Source: Mycobacteriales bacterium
GTDB lineage: Bacteria > Actinomycetota > Actinomycetes > JAFAQI01
Assembly (NCBI GenBank): GCA_035504215.1
Contig: DATJSI010000028.1
Location: forward strand, 1-64,000
Length of the DNA stretch: 64,000 nucleotides
Direction: 5' to 3'
The stretch's first letter is position 1. Each line of letters opens with the position of its first letter. The notes under the pieces were generated by a model. That model worked only from the letters and a program-made list of their open reading frames with translations, searched no databases and had not been told where the DNA came from. Shown one piece after another: positions 16,914 to 29,533 of the stretch. Position numbers and translations under genes: made by a program.

Positions 16914-16976
16914 CGGTGATCTTGACGTTGGAGGCGCACAAACCGACCGCCTGCGCCTCCTACGTCAAGATCACCG
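16914..16976. repeat. Dispersed palindrome, copy 2
   Basis: Left arm 16914-16938 and right arm 16952-16976 pair over 25 bp with one mismatch around a 13-bp loop. The arms match copy 1 at 14483-14540 nearly base for base, including the position of the mismatch; the loop differs. It begins 2 bp after the ppx stop codon, consistent with a terminator role for the minus-strand ppx operon. Confidence 0.85.
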
Positions 16977-16978
16977 TT

Positions 16979-17908
16979 TCAGTCGGCGGCGGCGCTGAAC
17001 GCGATCCCGTCAAGGATGTCGTGCTCGCTCGCAACCACGCTGTCGATGCCGGTACGTTGCATCACCGTGTCGAGCACGAGCGCACCGCCCCCGATCACGT
17101 CGACCCGCCCCGGGTGCATCAACCCGACCTGTGCCCGCTCCTCGTGCGTCGCCGCGAGCAGCGACTTCGTCACGGAGTGCACGTCGTCGGCCGCGATCCT
17201 GGCGTGATGGATGCGTAGCGGGTCGTACTCCGGAAGGTCGAGCGCGATCCCGACCACCGTCGTCACCGAGCCGGCCAACCCGATCAACGTGCGCGCGCTC
17301 TCGAGGTCCACGTGGGCGGCGACCTCATCGATCGCGGCGAGGATGTCGCCGCGAGCCGCCTCGACCTGCTCGGCGGTCGGCGGGTCGTCGCGCAGATGTC
17401 GCTCGGTCATGCGCACGCAGCCGATGTCGACCGATCGCGCGGCCTGTGGCCCGGTGTCGTCCCCGAGCACGAACTCGGTCGAGCCGCCGCCGATATCGAG
17501 GACCAGGTACGGCGCAAGCAGCCCGCCGGCCCCCCGCAGCTCACGCGTGGCGCCCGCGAACGACAGCCCTGCCTCGGCGTAACCGTCGATCACCTCCGGC
17601 TGCACGCCGAGGCGGTCGACCACGCCCGCCACGAAGGTGTCGCGGTTCGCCGCGTCGCGGGTCGCGCTCGTCGCGACCATCCGGATCCGGTCGACGCCCC
17701 GCGACTCGATCGCCGCCGCGTAGTCGTCGAGCACGCGAAAGGTTCGCTCGAGCGCCGCGTCAGCCAGCCGTCCGGTGCGGTCGACGCCCTCACCGAGCCG
17801 GACGATCTCCATCCGGCGTACGACGTCGGTCAGGCTGTCACCCTCGACGTCCGCGACCAGCAGACGCAACGAGTTCGTGCCGCAGTCCAGCGCCGCTACC
17901 CGGGTCAC
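16979..17908 (-). CDS. ppx: Exopolyphosphatase / pppGpp phosphohydrolase family protein
   Basis: Actin/Hsp70-fold phosphatase of 309 aa that hydrolyses polyphosphate or pppGpp. The first ATP-binding-like motif is VAALDCGTNSLRLLVAD, and the second is YLVLDIGGGSTEFVLG. This is the short two-domain form (about 310-320 aa) common in actinobacteria, lacking the C-terminal HD domain of longer Ppx/GppA proteins. Its GTG start overlaps the DUF501 stop as GTGA. It ends the operon eno-ftsB-DUF501-ppx and is followed by a large hairpin. Confidence 0.92.
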   Translation of the reverse strand: MTRVAALDCGTNSLRLLVADVEGDSLTDVVRRMEIVRLGEGVDRTGRLADAALERTFRVLDDYAAAIESRGVDRIRMVATSATRDAANRDTFVAGVVDRLGVQPEVIDGYAEAGLSFAGATRELRGAGGLLAPYLVLDIGGGSTEFVLGDDTGPQAARSVDIGCVRMTERHLRDDPPTAEQVEAARGDILAAIDEVAAHVDLESARTLIGLAGSVTTVVGIALDLPEYDPLRIHHARIAADDVHSVTKSLLAATHEERAQVGLMHPGRVDVIGGGALVLDTVMQRTGIDSVVASEHDILDGIAFSAAAD

Positions 17909-18422
17909 CCCTCGATCGAACCATCCGACGCCCCGATGGCGACACAGGGACCGTCGGCTCCCCAGCAGCCCAGCTGCGCGACCACCTCGTCACCGAGCGG
18001 GTTGACCCCGGCACCGACACCGAGCGAGTGCGCGACGAGGACGTGCAGGCACTTCACCCGGTCCGGCATCCCGCCGGCGCTGATCGGCGTCCCCAGGTCC
18101 TCGATCGCGTTCCGTCGCCGCAGATAGTCCTCGTGCGCCGCCCGATACTGCTTGGCGAGGTCCTCGTCGGTGGACAGCCGCGCGGTCATCTCGCGCATCA
18201 ACCCGCTCGCCTCCAGCCGGCCCACCGCGGATCGCGCCCTCGGACAGGTGAGGTAGTACAAGGTCGGGAACGGCGTGCCGTCGGCCAACCGGGGCGAGGT
18301 TTCGACGACGTCAGGAAGTCCGCAGCTGCACCGGTGCGCGACCCGGCGAGCGGCGCGCGGCGGGCGGCCGAGCTGGGCGGCGACGACGTCCAGGTCCGCG
18401 CGCGAGACCTCCGCGCCAGCGT

Positions 18423-18426
<4 letters not shown>
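17905..18426 (-). CDS. DUF501 domain protein
   Basis: Protein of 173 aa recognised by family-typical segments: DVVAAQLGRPPRAARRVAHRC near the N-terminus, PTLYYLTCPRARSAVGRLEA, and GGMPDRVKCLHVLVAHSLG with conserved Cys and His residues. The Cys/His positions could bind a metal; function is unknown. The start GTG at 18426 overlaps the ftsB stop (GTGA), and its own stop overlaps ppx. The gene order ftsB-DUF501-ppx downstream of eno is widely kept in actinobacteria. Confidence 0.9.
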
Positions 18427-21349
<2,923 letters not shown>

Positions 21350-21353
<4 letters not shown>

Positions 21354-22348
21354 GGCGAAGCGGTCGCGCTCGGGCTGGACGTGGACGAGCTCACCGAGTT
21401 GGAGTTCGCCACGACGGAGTCGGTCTTGGCGTCCCAGTGGCCGTATCGCGGGCTGACGTGGACGCCGAGCTTGACCGCCTCTGCCGAAATCGCCTTCTCG
21501 AGCAACGTCGCACCCTGGCTCGAGAACAACGACTGCTTGAGCTGGGAGGTGACCTGCGACTCAGGCGTGGTCCGCCGGGAGATGATGTGCACCACGTCCC
21601 AGTTGCCGGTCGAGTGCGCGATCGCGAAAGTCCCCGGAGCAACCGAGACGCCGGATCCGAGCGCCTTCTGCACGGCGCTGCGGCCGACGTAACCCACCAC
21701 GCCGCCGTTGGCCTTCGTCGTCGTGTCCAGGGAGTACTTCTGCGCCAGCGACGCGAACGACGAAGGCGTCCGGCGAACCTTGGCGAGGATGTGATGGGCC
21801 AGCGCCTTGGTCTTGACCGAGATCTGGGCGACCTGGAGCTGGTCGAACTGGTCGATGTCCTTGCGGTACTCCGCCGCGAGCTGGGCCGAGGTGACCGGGA
21901 GCGTGTTGATCAACGCCGTCGTGAGGTTCTTCTCGAGCGCGGCGTAACGGATGAACCCCGGCAGCTGCGCCTTGCTGACCCCGCCCTCTGCGGCCTGTTG
22001 CTGAAGGGCGGCGTAGCTGCCGGTCTGCTGGACGAAGGACGCGGTCTCGGCGCTGATGTCCTGCCGGCTCACCGACACGTGGTGAGCCGCGGCGGCGGCA
22101 TTGAGCAGGTCGACGTTGATCATGTGGCTGAGCAGCTGCTGGGTGAAGGTCGTGCGGTTGAAGCCCTGCTGTGACGCGGCCTTGCCATCGGCGAGCGAAG
22201 CGTGCACCTGGGCCTGCAGCTGTCCGGTCGTGATCCGGGTGTTGCCGACGAGCGCGGCGGCGCCGGGGCTGGTCGAGCACGCCGAAACGACGGGTACGAC
22301 GGCAAACGCCGCGACCGCGAGCACGCCTAGGCGCAGATGCTTAGCCAC
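21350..22348 (-). CDS. SurA-like peptidyl-prolyl isomerase domain lipoprotein
   Basis: Secreted lipoprotein of 332 aa probably anchored on the outer face of the membrane. The N-terminal signal ([20 protein letters not shown]) ends in a lipobox-type VSAC cysteine. A SurA-N-like helical region follows ([30 protein letters not shown]), then a parvulin/rotamase-like region ([18 protein letters not shown]... [11 protein letters not shown]). It is likely a folding helper for exported proteins. The GTG at 22348 overlaps the mfd stop by 8 bp. A lipoprotein between mfd and eno is common in actinobacteria. Confidence 0.87.
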
Positions 22349-25300
22349 GGGAAGCCAGGCTAGCCTGCTCGGGCGAAAGCTCTGCGACGACGACCTGAAG
22401 CAGCTCGCGACACCAGTCCAGCAGCGGCTGGTCGCGCAGCGTCGCTCCGCCGATTCTCGCCGTGACCGGCGCGGTCGCAAGCACGATGCCGGACGCCGGC
22501 TTCACCACCGACCCGGGATGCAGCCGCTTGAGCCGGAGAACCTGGGACTCGCGCAGCTCGAGCGGGGTGAAGCGGATGTACTTGCCCTGTGCCGCGATCT
22601 CGGTGACCCCGAACCCGCGTGCGAACGCCCGCAGCCGGGCGACCGCGAGCAGGTTCTCGACCGGCGGCGGCAGCTCGCCGTACCGGTCGCGCAGCTCGTC
22701 GCGCACCCCGTCGACATCGGCGTCGGTCTGCGCGGAAGCGATCCGCCGGTAGGCATCGAGGCGCAACCGCTCCCCGGGCACGTAGTCGTGCGGCAGGTGG
22801 GCGTCGACCGGCAGCTCGACGCGTACGTCGACGGTCTCCTCGGGCGCGCCGCCCTTGAACTCCGCAACCGCCTCACCCACGAGCCGCATGTAGAGGTCGA
22901 AGCCCACCGCGGCAATGTGACCGGACTGCTCGCCACCGAGCAGGTTTCCCGCACCGCGGATCTCGAGGTCCTTCATGGCGACCTGCATGCCGGCGCCGAG
23001 GTCGGCGTTCGCCGCGATGGTCGCAAGCCGGTCGTGCGCCTCTTCGGTCAACGGCTTGTCCGGCGGATACAGCACGTAGGCATAGGCACGCTCGCGGCTG
23101 CGGCCGACGCGCCCGCGCAGCTGGTGCAGCTGGGACAGCCCGAGCAGGTCGCCGCGCTCGACGATGAGCGTGTTGGCGTTGGAGATGTCGAGGCCGTTCT
23201 CGACGATCGTCGTGCAGACGAGCACGTCGAACTCGCGCTCCCAGAATCCCAGCATGACGCGCTCGAGGTGGTGCTCGTTCATCTGCCCGTGCGCAACCTC
23301 GATCCGCGCCTCGGGGACGAGATCGCGCAGCCGGCGGGCGGCGCGCTCGATCGACTCGACCCGGTTGTGCACGTAGAAGACCTGGCCGTCGCGCAGCAGC
23401 TCGCGCCGGATCGCGGCCGCGATCTGGCGTTCGTCGTACGGGCCGACGAAGGTGAGGACGGGATGCCGTTCCTCCGGCGGGGTCTGGATCACGCTCATCT
23501 CGCGGATCCCGGTGATCGACATCTCCAGCGTTCGCGGGATGGGCGTCGCGGACATCGTCAGCACGTCGACCGAGGTCCGCAGCCGCTTCAGGAACTCCTT
23601 GTGCTCGACACCGAAGCGCTGCTCCTCATCCACCACGACCAGCCCGAGATCGTGGAAGCGGGTCTCGGGCTGGAGCAGCCGGTGGGTGCCGATCACCACA
23701 TCGACCGAGCCGTCCGCCAGCCCGGCGAGGATCTCGCGGTGCTCCGCGTCGGTCTGGAAGCGCGAGAGCCCGCGGACGACGACGGGGAAGGATGCGAAGC
23801 GCTCCGTGAAGGTGGAGAAGTGCTGCTGTGCGAGCAACGTGGTCGGCACCAGCACCGCGGCCTGCTTGCCGTCCATCACCGCCTTGAACGCCGCGCGAAC
23901 CGCGATCTCCGTCTTGCCATAGCCGACGTCGCCGCAGATCACGCGATCCATCGGGTGCGCGGCCTGCATGTCCGCCTTCACCTCGTCGATCGCCGCCAGC
24001 TGGTCGGGGGTCTCGACGTAGTCGAACGCGTCCTCGAGCTCGCGCTGCCACGGCGTGTCCGCAGCGAATGCATAGCCGGGTGCGGACATCCGTGCGGCGT
24101 AGAGCCGGATCAGCTCCGCGGCGATCTCGCGGACCGCCTTGCGCGCCCGACCCTTGCGCTTCGCCCAGTCGCCGCCACCCATGCGGTCCAGCGTCGGCGC
24201 CTCACCCCCGACGTACTTCGTGACCTGGTCAAGCGAGTCGGTCGGGACGTAGAGCCGGTCCCGCGGCTGCCCGCGCTTGCTCGCGGCGTACTCGATCACG
24301 AGGTACTCGCGGGTCGCGCCGGCGACCGTCCGCGTCACCATGTCGAGATAGCGGCCGACGCCGTGCTGCTGGTGGACGACGATGTCGCCGGTCTTCAAAG
24401 TCAGCGGGTCGATCGATCCCCGGCGCTTGCTCGGCATCCGTCCGAGGTCACGAATCGCCGAACGCGACCCGGTCAGGTCACTCTCGGTAAGCAGAGCGAG
24501 TCGGGGGGTGGTGACGATGATGCCCGCCTCGAGACATCCGGTCGTGACGTGCACGACCGAGGGCTCGGGCACCTCGTCGATCGAGACCTCCAGGCGGGCC
24601 GGAATGTCTTCACCCCGCAGCACCTCGACCAGCCGCTCGGCCGGACCGTGGCCCTCGGTCACGATTGCCACCCGCCAGCCGGCCCCGATCCAGCCACGAA
24701 TGTCGTCGAGTGCGCGCTTGACGTCACCTCTGTACTGCTCGACCTCGCGAGCGCTGGACGCAACCGCACCCGGGTCAAGCTCCTCGTCGGCCGTGAACGG
24801 TGTCACGCTCCACCACGGCAGGCCGAGCTCGAGCGCGCGACCGCGGACATCGGCAATCGTGCGGTACGCCGCCGCGCCCAGGTCGATCGGCGCCTGACCA
24901 CCGCCGGCGGCCGCGGCCCACGACGCCGCGAGGAACTCCTGGCTGGTTGCCACCAGGTCCGTTGCACGTGACCGCACCCGCTCCGGGTCGCAGACCACGA
25001 CGTGCGTGGCGTCGGGTAGCTCGTCGAGGAGGAGCACCATCCGCTCCAACAGGACCGGGGCGAGCGCCTCCATGCCCTCCACCGAGATGCCGGCCGCGAT
25101 CTTGTCCAGCATCTCGGCGAGCTCAGGATGGCGCTCGGCCAGCTCCCGCGCCCGCGCGCGGACGTCGTCGGTGAGCAGGATCTCGCGGCATGGCGGCGCC
25201 CACACGCCCTGCGCGGCTACCTCGAGCGAGCGCTGGTCGGCGACCGCGAAGTAGCGGATCTCCTCAACCGTGTCGCCCCAGAACTCGACCCGCAGCGGGT

Positions 25301-25883
25301 GGTCCTCGGTCGGCGGGAAAATGTCGAGGATCCCGCCTCGAACCGCGAACTCACCTCTCCGTTCGACCATCTCGACCCGCGTGTAAGCGATCCCGGCCAG
25401 CGACTCGATCACCGCGTCGAACTCGGCCTCGTCACCGGCCCGCAACGCGACCGGCGCAAGCTCGCCGAGCCCGGGCGCCTGCGGTTGAAGCACGCTGCGC
25501 ACGGGAGCCACCAGCACACTGACCGGGCCGGTGGCCGGATCCGTTGCGCTCGGGTGGGAGAGCCGGCGGAGCACCGCGAGCCGGCGGCCCACGGTGTCCG
25601 CTCGAGGAGACAGCCGTTCGTGCGGAAGGGTCTCCCAGGCCGGGTAGTCGACGACGGACTCGGCGGGCAGCAGGGAACGCAGCGCCAGGGCCAGGCTCTG
25701 CGCCTCGCGTTCCGTGGCCGTGATCGCGAGCACGGGGCGCCCTTGACCGGCGATCGCAGCGATCACAAAGGGACGAAGACCTGCTGGGCCGGACAAACTG
25801 AGCTCCGGCTCCCGTGCCTGCGCACCAGCCGCAGCAACCACCGGGTCCGGATTCAGCAGCGCGGTAAGCCCAGCAAGCGTCAT
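22341..25883 (-). CDS. mfd: Transcription-repair coupling factor Mfd
   Basis: ATP-driven translocase of 1180 aa that removes stalled RNA polymerase and recruits UvrA. The N-terminal UvrB-like modules show [20 protein letters not shown] and [10 protein letters not shown]. The RNA-polymerase-interacting domain begins near [20 protein letters not shown]. The RecG-like motor has Walker [16 protein letters not shown], Walker [16 protein letters not shown] and motif [20 protein letters not shown]-terminal TRCF domain ends the protein. I start at ATG 25883; GTG 25892 is an alternative. The 249 bp to the divergent polysaccharide operon must hold both promoters. Confidence 0.96.
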   Translation of the reverse strand: MTLAGLTALLNPDPVVAAAGAQAREPELSLSGPAGLRPFVIAAIAGQGRPVLAITATEREAQSLALALRSLLPAESVVDYPAWETLPHERLSPRADTVGRRLAVLRRLSHPSATDPATGPVSVLVAPVRSVLQPQAPGLGELAPVALRAGDEAEFDAVIESLAGIAYTRVEMVERRGEFAVRGGILDIFPPTEDHPLRVEFWGDTVEEIRYFAVADQRSLEVAAQGVWAPPCREILLTDDVRARARELAERHPELAEMLDKIAAGISVEGMEALAPVLLERMVLLLDELPDATHVVVCDPERVRSRATDLVATSQEFLAASWAAAAGGGQAPIDLGAAAYRTIADVRGRALELGLPWWSVTPFTADEELDPGAVASSAREVEQYRGDVKRALDDIRGWIGAGWRVAIVTEGHGPAERLVEVLRGEDIPARLEVSIDEVPEPSVVHVTTGCLEAGIIVTTPRLALLTESDLTGSRSAIRDLGRMPSKRRGSIDPLTLKTGDIVVHQQHGVGRYLDMVTRTVAGATREYLVIEYAASKRGQPRDRLYVPTDSLDQVTKYVGGEAPTLDRMGGGDWAKRKGRARKAVREIAAELIRLYAARMSAPGYAFAADTPWQRELEDAFDYVETPDQLAAIDEVKADMQAAHPMDRVICGDVGYGKTEIAVRAAFKAVMDGKQAAVLVPTTLLAQQHFSTFTERFASFPVVVRGLSRFQTDAEHREILAGLADGSVDVVIGTHRLLQPETRFHDLGLVVVDEEQRFGVEHKEFLKRLRTSVDVLTMSATPIPRTLEMSITGIREMSVIQTPPEERHPVLTFVGPYDERQIAAAIRRELLRDGQVFYVHNRVESIERAARRLRDLVPEARIEVAHGQMNEHHLERVMLGFWEREFDVLVCTTIVENGLDISNANTLIVERGDLLGLSQLHQLRGRVGRSRERAYAYVLYPPDKPLTEEAHDRLATIAANADLGAGMQVAMKDLEIRGAGNLLGGEQSGHIAAVGFDLYMRLVGEAVAEFKGGAPEETVDVRVELPVDAHLPHDYVPGERLRLDAYRRIASAQTDADVDGVRDELRDRYGELPPPVENLLAVARLRAFARGFGVTEIAAQGKYIRFTPLELRESQVLRLKRLHPGSVVKPASGIVLATAPVTARIGGATLRDQPLLDWCRELLQVVVAELSPEQASLASRG

Positions 25884-26132
25884 AGCGAACACCCAGGCTA
25901 CCGACCGGCACCGACAGCGCCGCGCTCGGCGACGCCGCCTCGACGGGAACCGGGCAGGGACTTTCGGTCTAGGCCGACCGGCCGAGCCCAAGTTGCTGCG
26001 ATCGGGTCTCCAGAACCGCTGGCAGCCCTTCGGCCGGTACGGCAAAATAGAAGGGCAAATCCCGCCGGATCGGTCGCGACGACCGCCCGGCTCGCTTGCC
26101 TCGTGAGCGACCACAAGAGGGAAGGTGGCGTG

Positions 26133-26690
26133 ATGCGTTCGGCCATCCCGCCCCGAGCCCTGCCCCGCACTCCTGGTCAGCGCGAGATCGATCTCACCGC
26201 GTACGAGTCCGAGCCGGCCTCGGCGGCGGCTCCCACCCGCCCGAGGGTGATGTTCGTCGCGTCGAACGGCGGCCACCTGGCCCAACTGATCGGCCTGCGC
26301 GGCTGGTGGTCGGGACGCGAACGCGTGTGGGTCTCGTTCGACAAGCCGGACGCCCGGTCGAAGCTGGCCGACGAGGACGTGGTCTGGGCCCACTGGCCGA
26401 CCACGCGCAACCTGCCGAACCTCGTACGCAACTTCTGGCTGGCGGTCGCCGCGATCCGTCGCCACAAGCCCGATGTGATCGTCTCCACCGGTGCCGGAGT
26501 CGCGCTGCCGTTCTTCATCGTCGGCCGGATCCGGCGGATCCCGACCGTCTATATAGAGGTGTATGACCGCTTGGACTCGCGCACGCTGACCGGCCGGCTC
26601 TGCAAGCCGCTGTCGACCAAGTTCCTCGTCCAGTGGCCCGAGCAGGAGGCGCTCTACCCCGGTTCGACGAACGTTGGGCCGCTGCTGTGA
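26133..26690 (+). CDS. Alg14/PssD-type glycosyltransferase subunit
   Basis: N-terminal half of a split UDP-sugar glycosyltransferase, 185 aa. Family-typical segments are [17 protein letters not shown] (nucleotide-sugar glycosyltransferase-like loop), [20 protein letters not shown] and [15 protein letters not shown]. In relatives (Cps14F, PssD, Alg14) this subunit anchors and positions the catalytic partner at the membrane. ATG 26133 follows a purine-rich GAGGGAAGG stretch; GTG 26130 is also possible. It is the first gene of a six-gene polysaccharide operon, and the next gene starts inside its stop codon. Confidence 0.9.
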   Translation: MRSAIPPRALPRTPGQREIDLTAYESEPASAAAPTRPRVMFVASNGGHLAQLIGLRGWWSGRERVWVSFDKPDARSKLADEDVVWAHWPTTRNLPNLVRNFWLAVAAIRRHKPDVIVSTGAGVALPFFIVGRIRRIPTVYIEVYDRLDSRTLTGRLCKPLSTKFLVQWPEQEALYPGSTNVGPLL

Positions 26691-27262
26691 CCTCGACGTA
26701 CCGCAAGCCGCTCGTCTTCGTGACGGTCGGGGGCGACCACCACCCCTTCGATCGGCTGATGCAGTGGGTCGAGCGGTGGTTGAGCGATGAGGGCGACCGG
26801 GTGAGATGCGTCGTGCAGTACGGCACCGCGCTGCCGCCGGCCGGCGCCGAGTGCTTCGACTACCTCGACCACGACGCGCTGCTCGGTTTGATGGAGTCCG
26901 CGCGTGCGGTCGTCTCGAGCGGCGGCCCGACCACGCTGCTCGAAGCCCGGCGACTCGGTCACCGGCCGGTCGTCGTACCCCGCCGGTCGTCACTCGGCGA
27001 ACACGTGGACGACCACCAGCGCCTGTTCGCGGCCCGCCTGCACACGGAGAACCTGGTCGTCCGGGCAGAAGACGAGCCGGCCTTCCGCGACGCGGTGCAT
27101 GCGGCCATTGACGCGCCCCGCATCGTCACGCCGAGAGAGCTGTCGACCGAGGGTGTGATGAGGATCGGCCGGCTGATCGACGAGACCGCCGGCTTCTCGA
27201 CCAACGACCGGACCGGAAGCGGCGGGCAAAGTCGCGATCTGTCAGTGACGATGCTGCCTTGA
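26687..27262 (+). CDS. Alg13/PssE-type glycosyltransferase subunit (GT28 C-terminal domain)
   Basis: Catalytic partner of the preceding Alg14-like protein; 191 aa. The sugar-nucleotide-binding motif is seen as [25 protein letters not shown]...GEHVDDHQ, the GT28 C-terminal signature. Together the two would add one sugar (in known homologues GlcA, Gal or GlcNAc) to a lipid-linked acceptor on the cytoplasmic side. The GTG start at 26687 overlaps the upstream stop (GTGA), so the subunits are made in step. About 30 C-terminal residues past the domain look disordered. Confidence 0.9.
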   Translation: MTSTYRKPLVFVTVGGDHHPFDRLMQWVERWLSDEGDRVRCVVQYGTALPPAGAECFDYLDHDALLGLMESARAVVSSGGPTTLLEARRLGHRPVVVPRRSSLGEHVDDHQRLFAARLHTENLVVRAEDEPAFRDAVHAAIDAPRIVTPRELSTEGVMRIGRLIDETAGFSTNDRTGSGGQSRDLSVTMLP

Positions 27263-28218
27263 GCGTCGACACCGCCACCGAGTCGGCGCCCGCGGCAGAG
27301 TCCGCGGTGCTGCCGACCGTCACCGTCGTCATCCCGACGCGAGACCGTCCCGAGATGCTCAAGCGTGCCGTCGAGGCGGTGCTCGGCCAGACCTACTCGG
27401 GCGACGTCGAGTGCATCGCGGTGTTCGACCAGAGCGACCCCGAGCCGATCGATGTCGAGATCGGCCCGCGCCGCACCCTGCGAGCGGTGCGCAACAGCCG
27501 AAACCCCGGGCTCGCCGGCGCGCGCAACACCGGTGTTCTCTCCGCAACCGGCTCCCTCATCGCGTTCTGCGACGATGACGACGAGTGGATGCCGGGAAAG
27601 CTCGAGCAGCAGGTCGAGCTCCTCACGATTAACCCGAAGACTGTAATTGTGGGATGCGGAATCGTCATGAGGCAAGGCGAGGTCGACATCGCCGTCAAGC
27701 CCGGAGCGGCCACCGTCACACTTGATGACCTCCTGCGGAGCCGGGTACTCGAGCTCAATCCGTGCACCTTGCTCGCGAGGCTTGACTTCTTCCGCGATCG
27801 AGTCGGCTTGGTCGACGAGTCGCTGCCTGGGGGGTACGCCGAGGATTACGACTGGCTCCTGCGCGCAGCGAGCCTCACCTCCATCCCGATGATCTCCGCA
27901 CCCCTTGTCCGCATCAATTGGCACAGGGGCTCGTTCTTCCAAAGTCGCTGGGCAACGATTGTTGACTCGTTGACCTACCTGTTGGCCAAGCATCCGGAGT
28001 TTGAGCGAAGCCCTCAGGGGCGCGGCCGCATCCTCGGACAGATCGCGTTCGCCCAAGCAGCTCAGGGTAAGCGTCGCCAGGCCCGGCAAACGGCGGGTCG
28101 CTGCCTACGCAGCAACTGGCTTGAGCCTCGCGCGTACCTCGCCCTTGCCGTGGCATTCCACTTGCTCTCGCCGGAGCTCGTTCTTCGGGCGGCGCACGCG
28201 AGAGGCAAAGGAATCTGA
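27259..28218 (+). CDS. Glycosyltransferase family 2
   Basis: Cytoplasmic inverting glycosyltransferase of 319 aa with a GT-A fold. The N-terminal motif TVTVVIPTRDRPEMLKRAVEAVLGQTY, the NPGLAGARNTGVLSATG loop, and the DXD-like metal motif AFCDDDDEWMP are clear. GGYAEDYDWLLRAA is the usual acceptor/catalytic region. It adds a sugar during repeat-unit assembly; donor and linkage are unknown. The TTG start at 27259 overlaps the previous stop as TTGA. From about 27600 the codons become visibly more AT-containing than in neighbouring housekeeping genes, which hints at horizontal origin. Confidence 0.9.
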   Translation: MSVDTATESAPAAESAVLPTVTVVIPTRDRPEMLKRAVEAVLGQTYSGDVECIAVFDQSDPEPIDVEIGPRRTLRAVRNSRNPGLAGARNTGVLSATGSLIAFCDDDDEWMPGKLEQQVELLTINPKTVIVGCGIVMRQGEVDIAVKPGAATVTLDDLLRSRVLELNPCTLLARLDFFRDRVGLVDESLPGGYAEDYDWLLRAASLTSIPMISAPLVRINWHRGSFFQSRWATIVDSLTYLLAKHPEFERSPQGRGRILGQIAFAQAAQGKRRQARQTAGRCLRSNWLEPRAYLALAVAFHLLSPELVLRAAHARGKGI

Positions 28219-28219
28219 G

Positions 28220-29533
28220 GTGATCGCGACGCGGTCATCCCGCACCCGTCAGCGCGCTCGCGAGCTTCCGATCTGGCCTTTATGGGGGCTGTTCGCGGGC
28301 TTTCCTATCGCATGGTTATTGGGACTGGGCGGCTTCATCCCGCAGATCGTTGCGGTACCGATGGTCTTCATCCTCGCGACGGTAGGGTCGGTGAGACTGC
28401 CGAAGTCCCTGGGCACGTGGCTTCTGTTCCTGCTCTGGATGCTGCTGAGCGCACTTGAGGTGTCCGGCGCGACGCACTTTCTCGGTTTCGCCTATCGCGC
28501 CAGCCTCTATGTGGCTGCAACTGTGATTTTCGTTTATGTGTACAACTGCGCTCCGGAACGGCTTCCGGTCGAGCGACTGTGCACGATGGCTGCCATCATG
28601 CTCGGATTCGTGGTGGTGGGCGGCTACCTCGGAATCGCCCACCCGCATGGTTCTCTCACGACACCCTTCCAGCATGTCCTGCCAGGAAGCATTGTTAACA
28701 ACGATCTCGTAGGGAAGCTTGTCCACCCCCCGTTTGCCCAAGTAAGCACACAGACCGCGGCGCGGGTAAAGCCAAGACCGGCAGCCCCTTTTCCGTACAC
28801 GAATACTTGGGGAGTTAACTTCGCATTCCTGGTTCCCTTCGTCCTCGCCGGAGTGGCATCGGCTCGGCGCTCTCGCGTGCGGGTTGCGCTCATCACTCTG
28901 CTGATCGTCGGTCTCGTGCCGGCAGTCGCGACCCTCAATCGAGGCATGGCGTTCGGCATCGCCGTGGGGGTCGTGTACGTCGCAGTGCGCTTCGCCATGC
29001 AGGGGCATGGCCGGGCGCTGGTAGGCGTGCTCGTCGTAGCCGGCCTTCTGGTCGGCATCGGCTCGGCCTTGCATGTGACGCGGCGCTTGGACGAGCGGCT
29101 GAGCAACAGCTCGAGCAACGACAGCCGCACGGCGGAATACGCAGCGACCTACAACGAAGTTCGACAGTCACCACTCCTCGGCTACGGCGCACCCGCAGCT
29201 TCCACGGTCAACACCAACGGCCCCGATCTGGGCACCCAGGGCGAGTTCTGGACCGTGCTCTATTCGTCTGGCTTCCCGGGCGCGGCGTTCTATGTCCTCG
29301 CCCTGATTGGGTTCGCCTGGTCTACCCGCCGGGTGCGGTCTCAGAGCATGATGTGGATGCATGCGGTCCCAATAATCGCCCTCGCCGTTCTCATCGTCTA
29401 CCGGATCCAGGGCACCGAGCTCGACCTATTGATGGCCGCGACCGCCATTGCGCTGCGCGACCGCCCGGTGCGCTGGGTTCTGGCTGATCGAGCGGTTCAG
29501 CCGGCTCGCGAGTTCGCCTCGATCAGCGGATGA
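28220..29533 (+). CDS. O-antigen ligase / Wzy-type polysaccharide polymerase
   Basis: Integral membrane protein of 437 aa with about 10-12 hydrophobic segments. The large extracytoplasmic loop (HGSLTTPFQHVL... NTWGVNFAFL) and the Wzy_C-like region (LNRGMAFGIAVGVVYVAVRF; EYAATYNEVRQSPLLGYGAP) fit O-antigen ligase/polymerase proteins that join repeat units at the outer face of the membrane. It starts at GTG 28220, one base after the GT2 stop, with AAAGGAA just upstream. Polymerase rather than ligase is inferred from the neighbouring flippase and Wzz-like gene. Its third-position GC is lower than in core genes. Confidence 0.85.
   Translation: MIATRSSRTRQRARELPIWPLWGLFAGFPIAWLLGLGGFIPQIVAVPMVFILATVGSVRLPKSLGTWLLFLLWMLLSALEVSGATHFLGFAYRASLYVAATVIFVYVYNCAPERLPVERLCTMAAIMLGFVVVGGYLGIAHPHGSLTTPFQHVLPGSIVNNDLVGKLVHPPFAQVSTQTAARVKPRPAAPFPYTNTWGVNFAFLVPFVLAGVASARRSRVRVALITLLIVGLVPAVATLNRGMAFGIAVGVVYVAVRFAMQGHGRALVGVLVVAGLLVGIGSALHVTRRLDERLSNSSSNDSRTAEYAATYNEVRQSPLLGYGAPAASTVNTNGPDLGTQGEFWTVLYSSGFPGAAFYVLALIGFAWSTRRVRSQSMMWMHAVPIIALAVLIVYRIQGTELDLLMAATAIALRDRPVRWVLADRAVQPAREFASISG

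Noticed and set aside
22101-24971. 956-codon open frame on the plus strand
   Set aside because: It lies wholly antisense to the SurA-like gene and mfd. Its product is Arg/Asp/Val/Leu-rich with no domain pattern, typical of the shadow frame of a high-GC gene.
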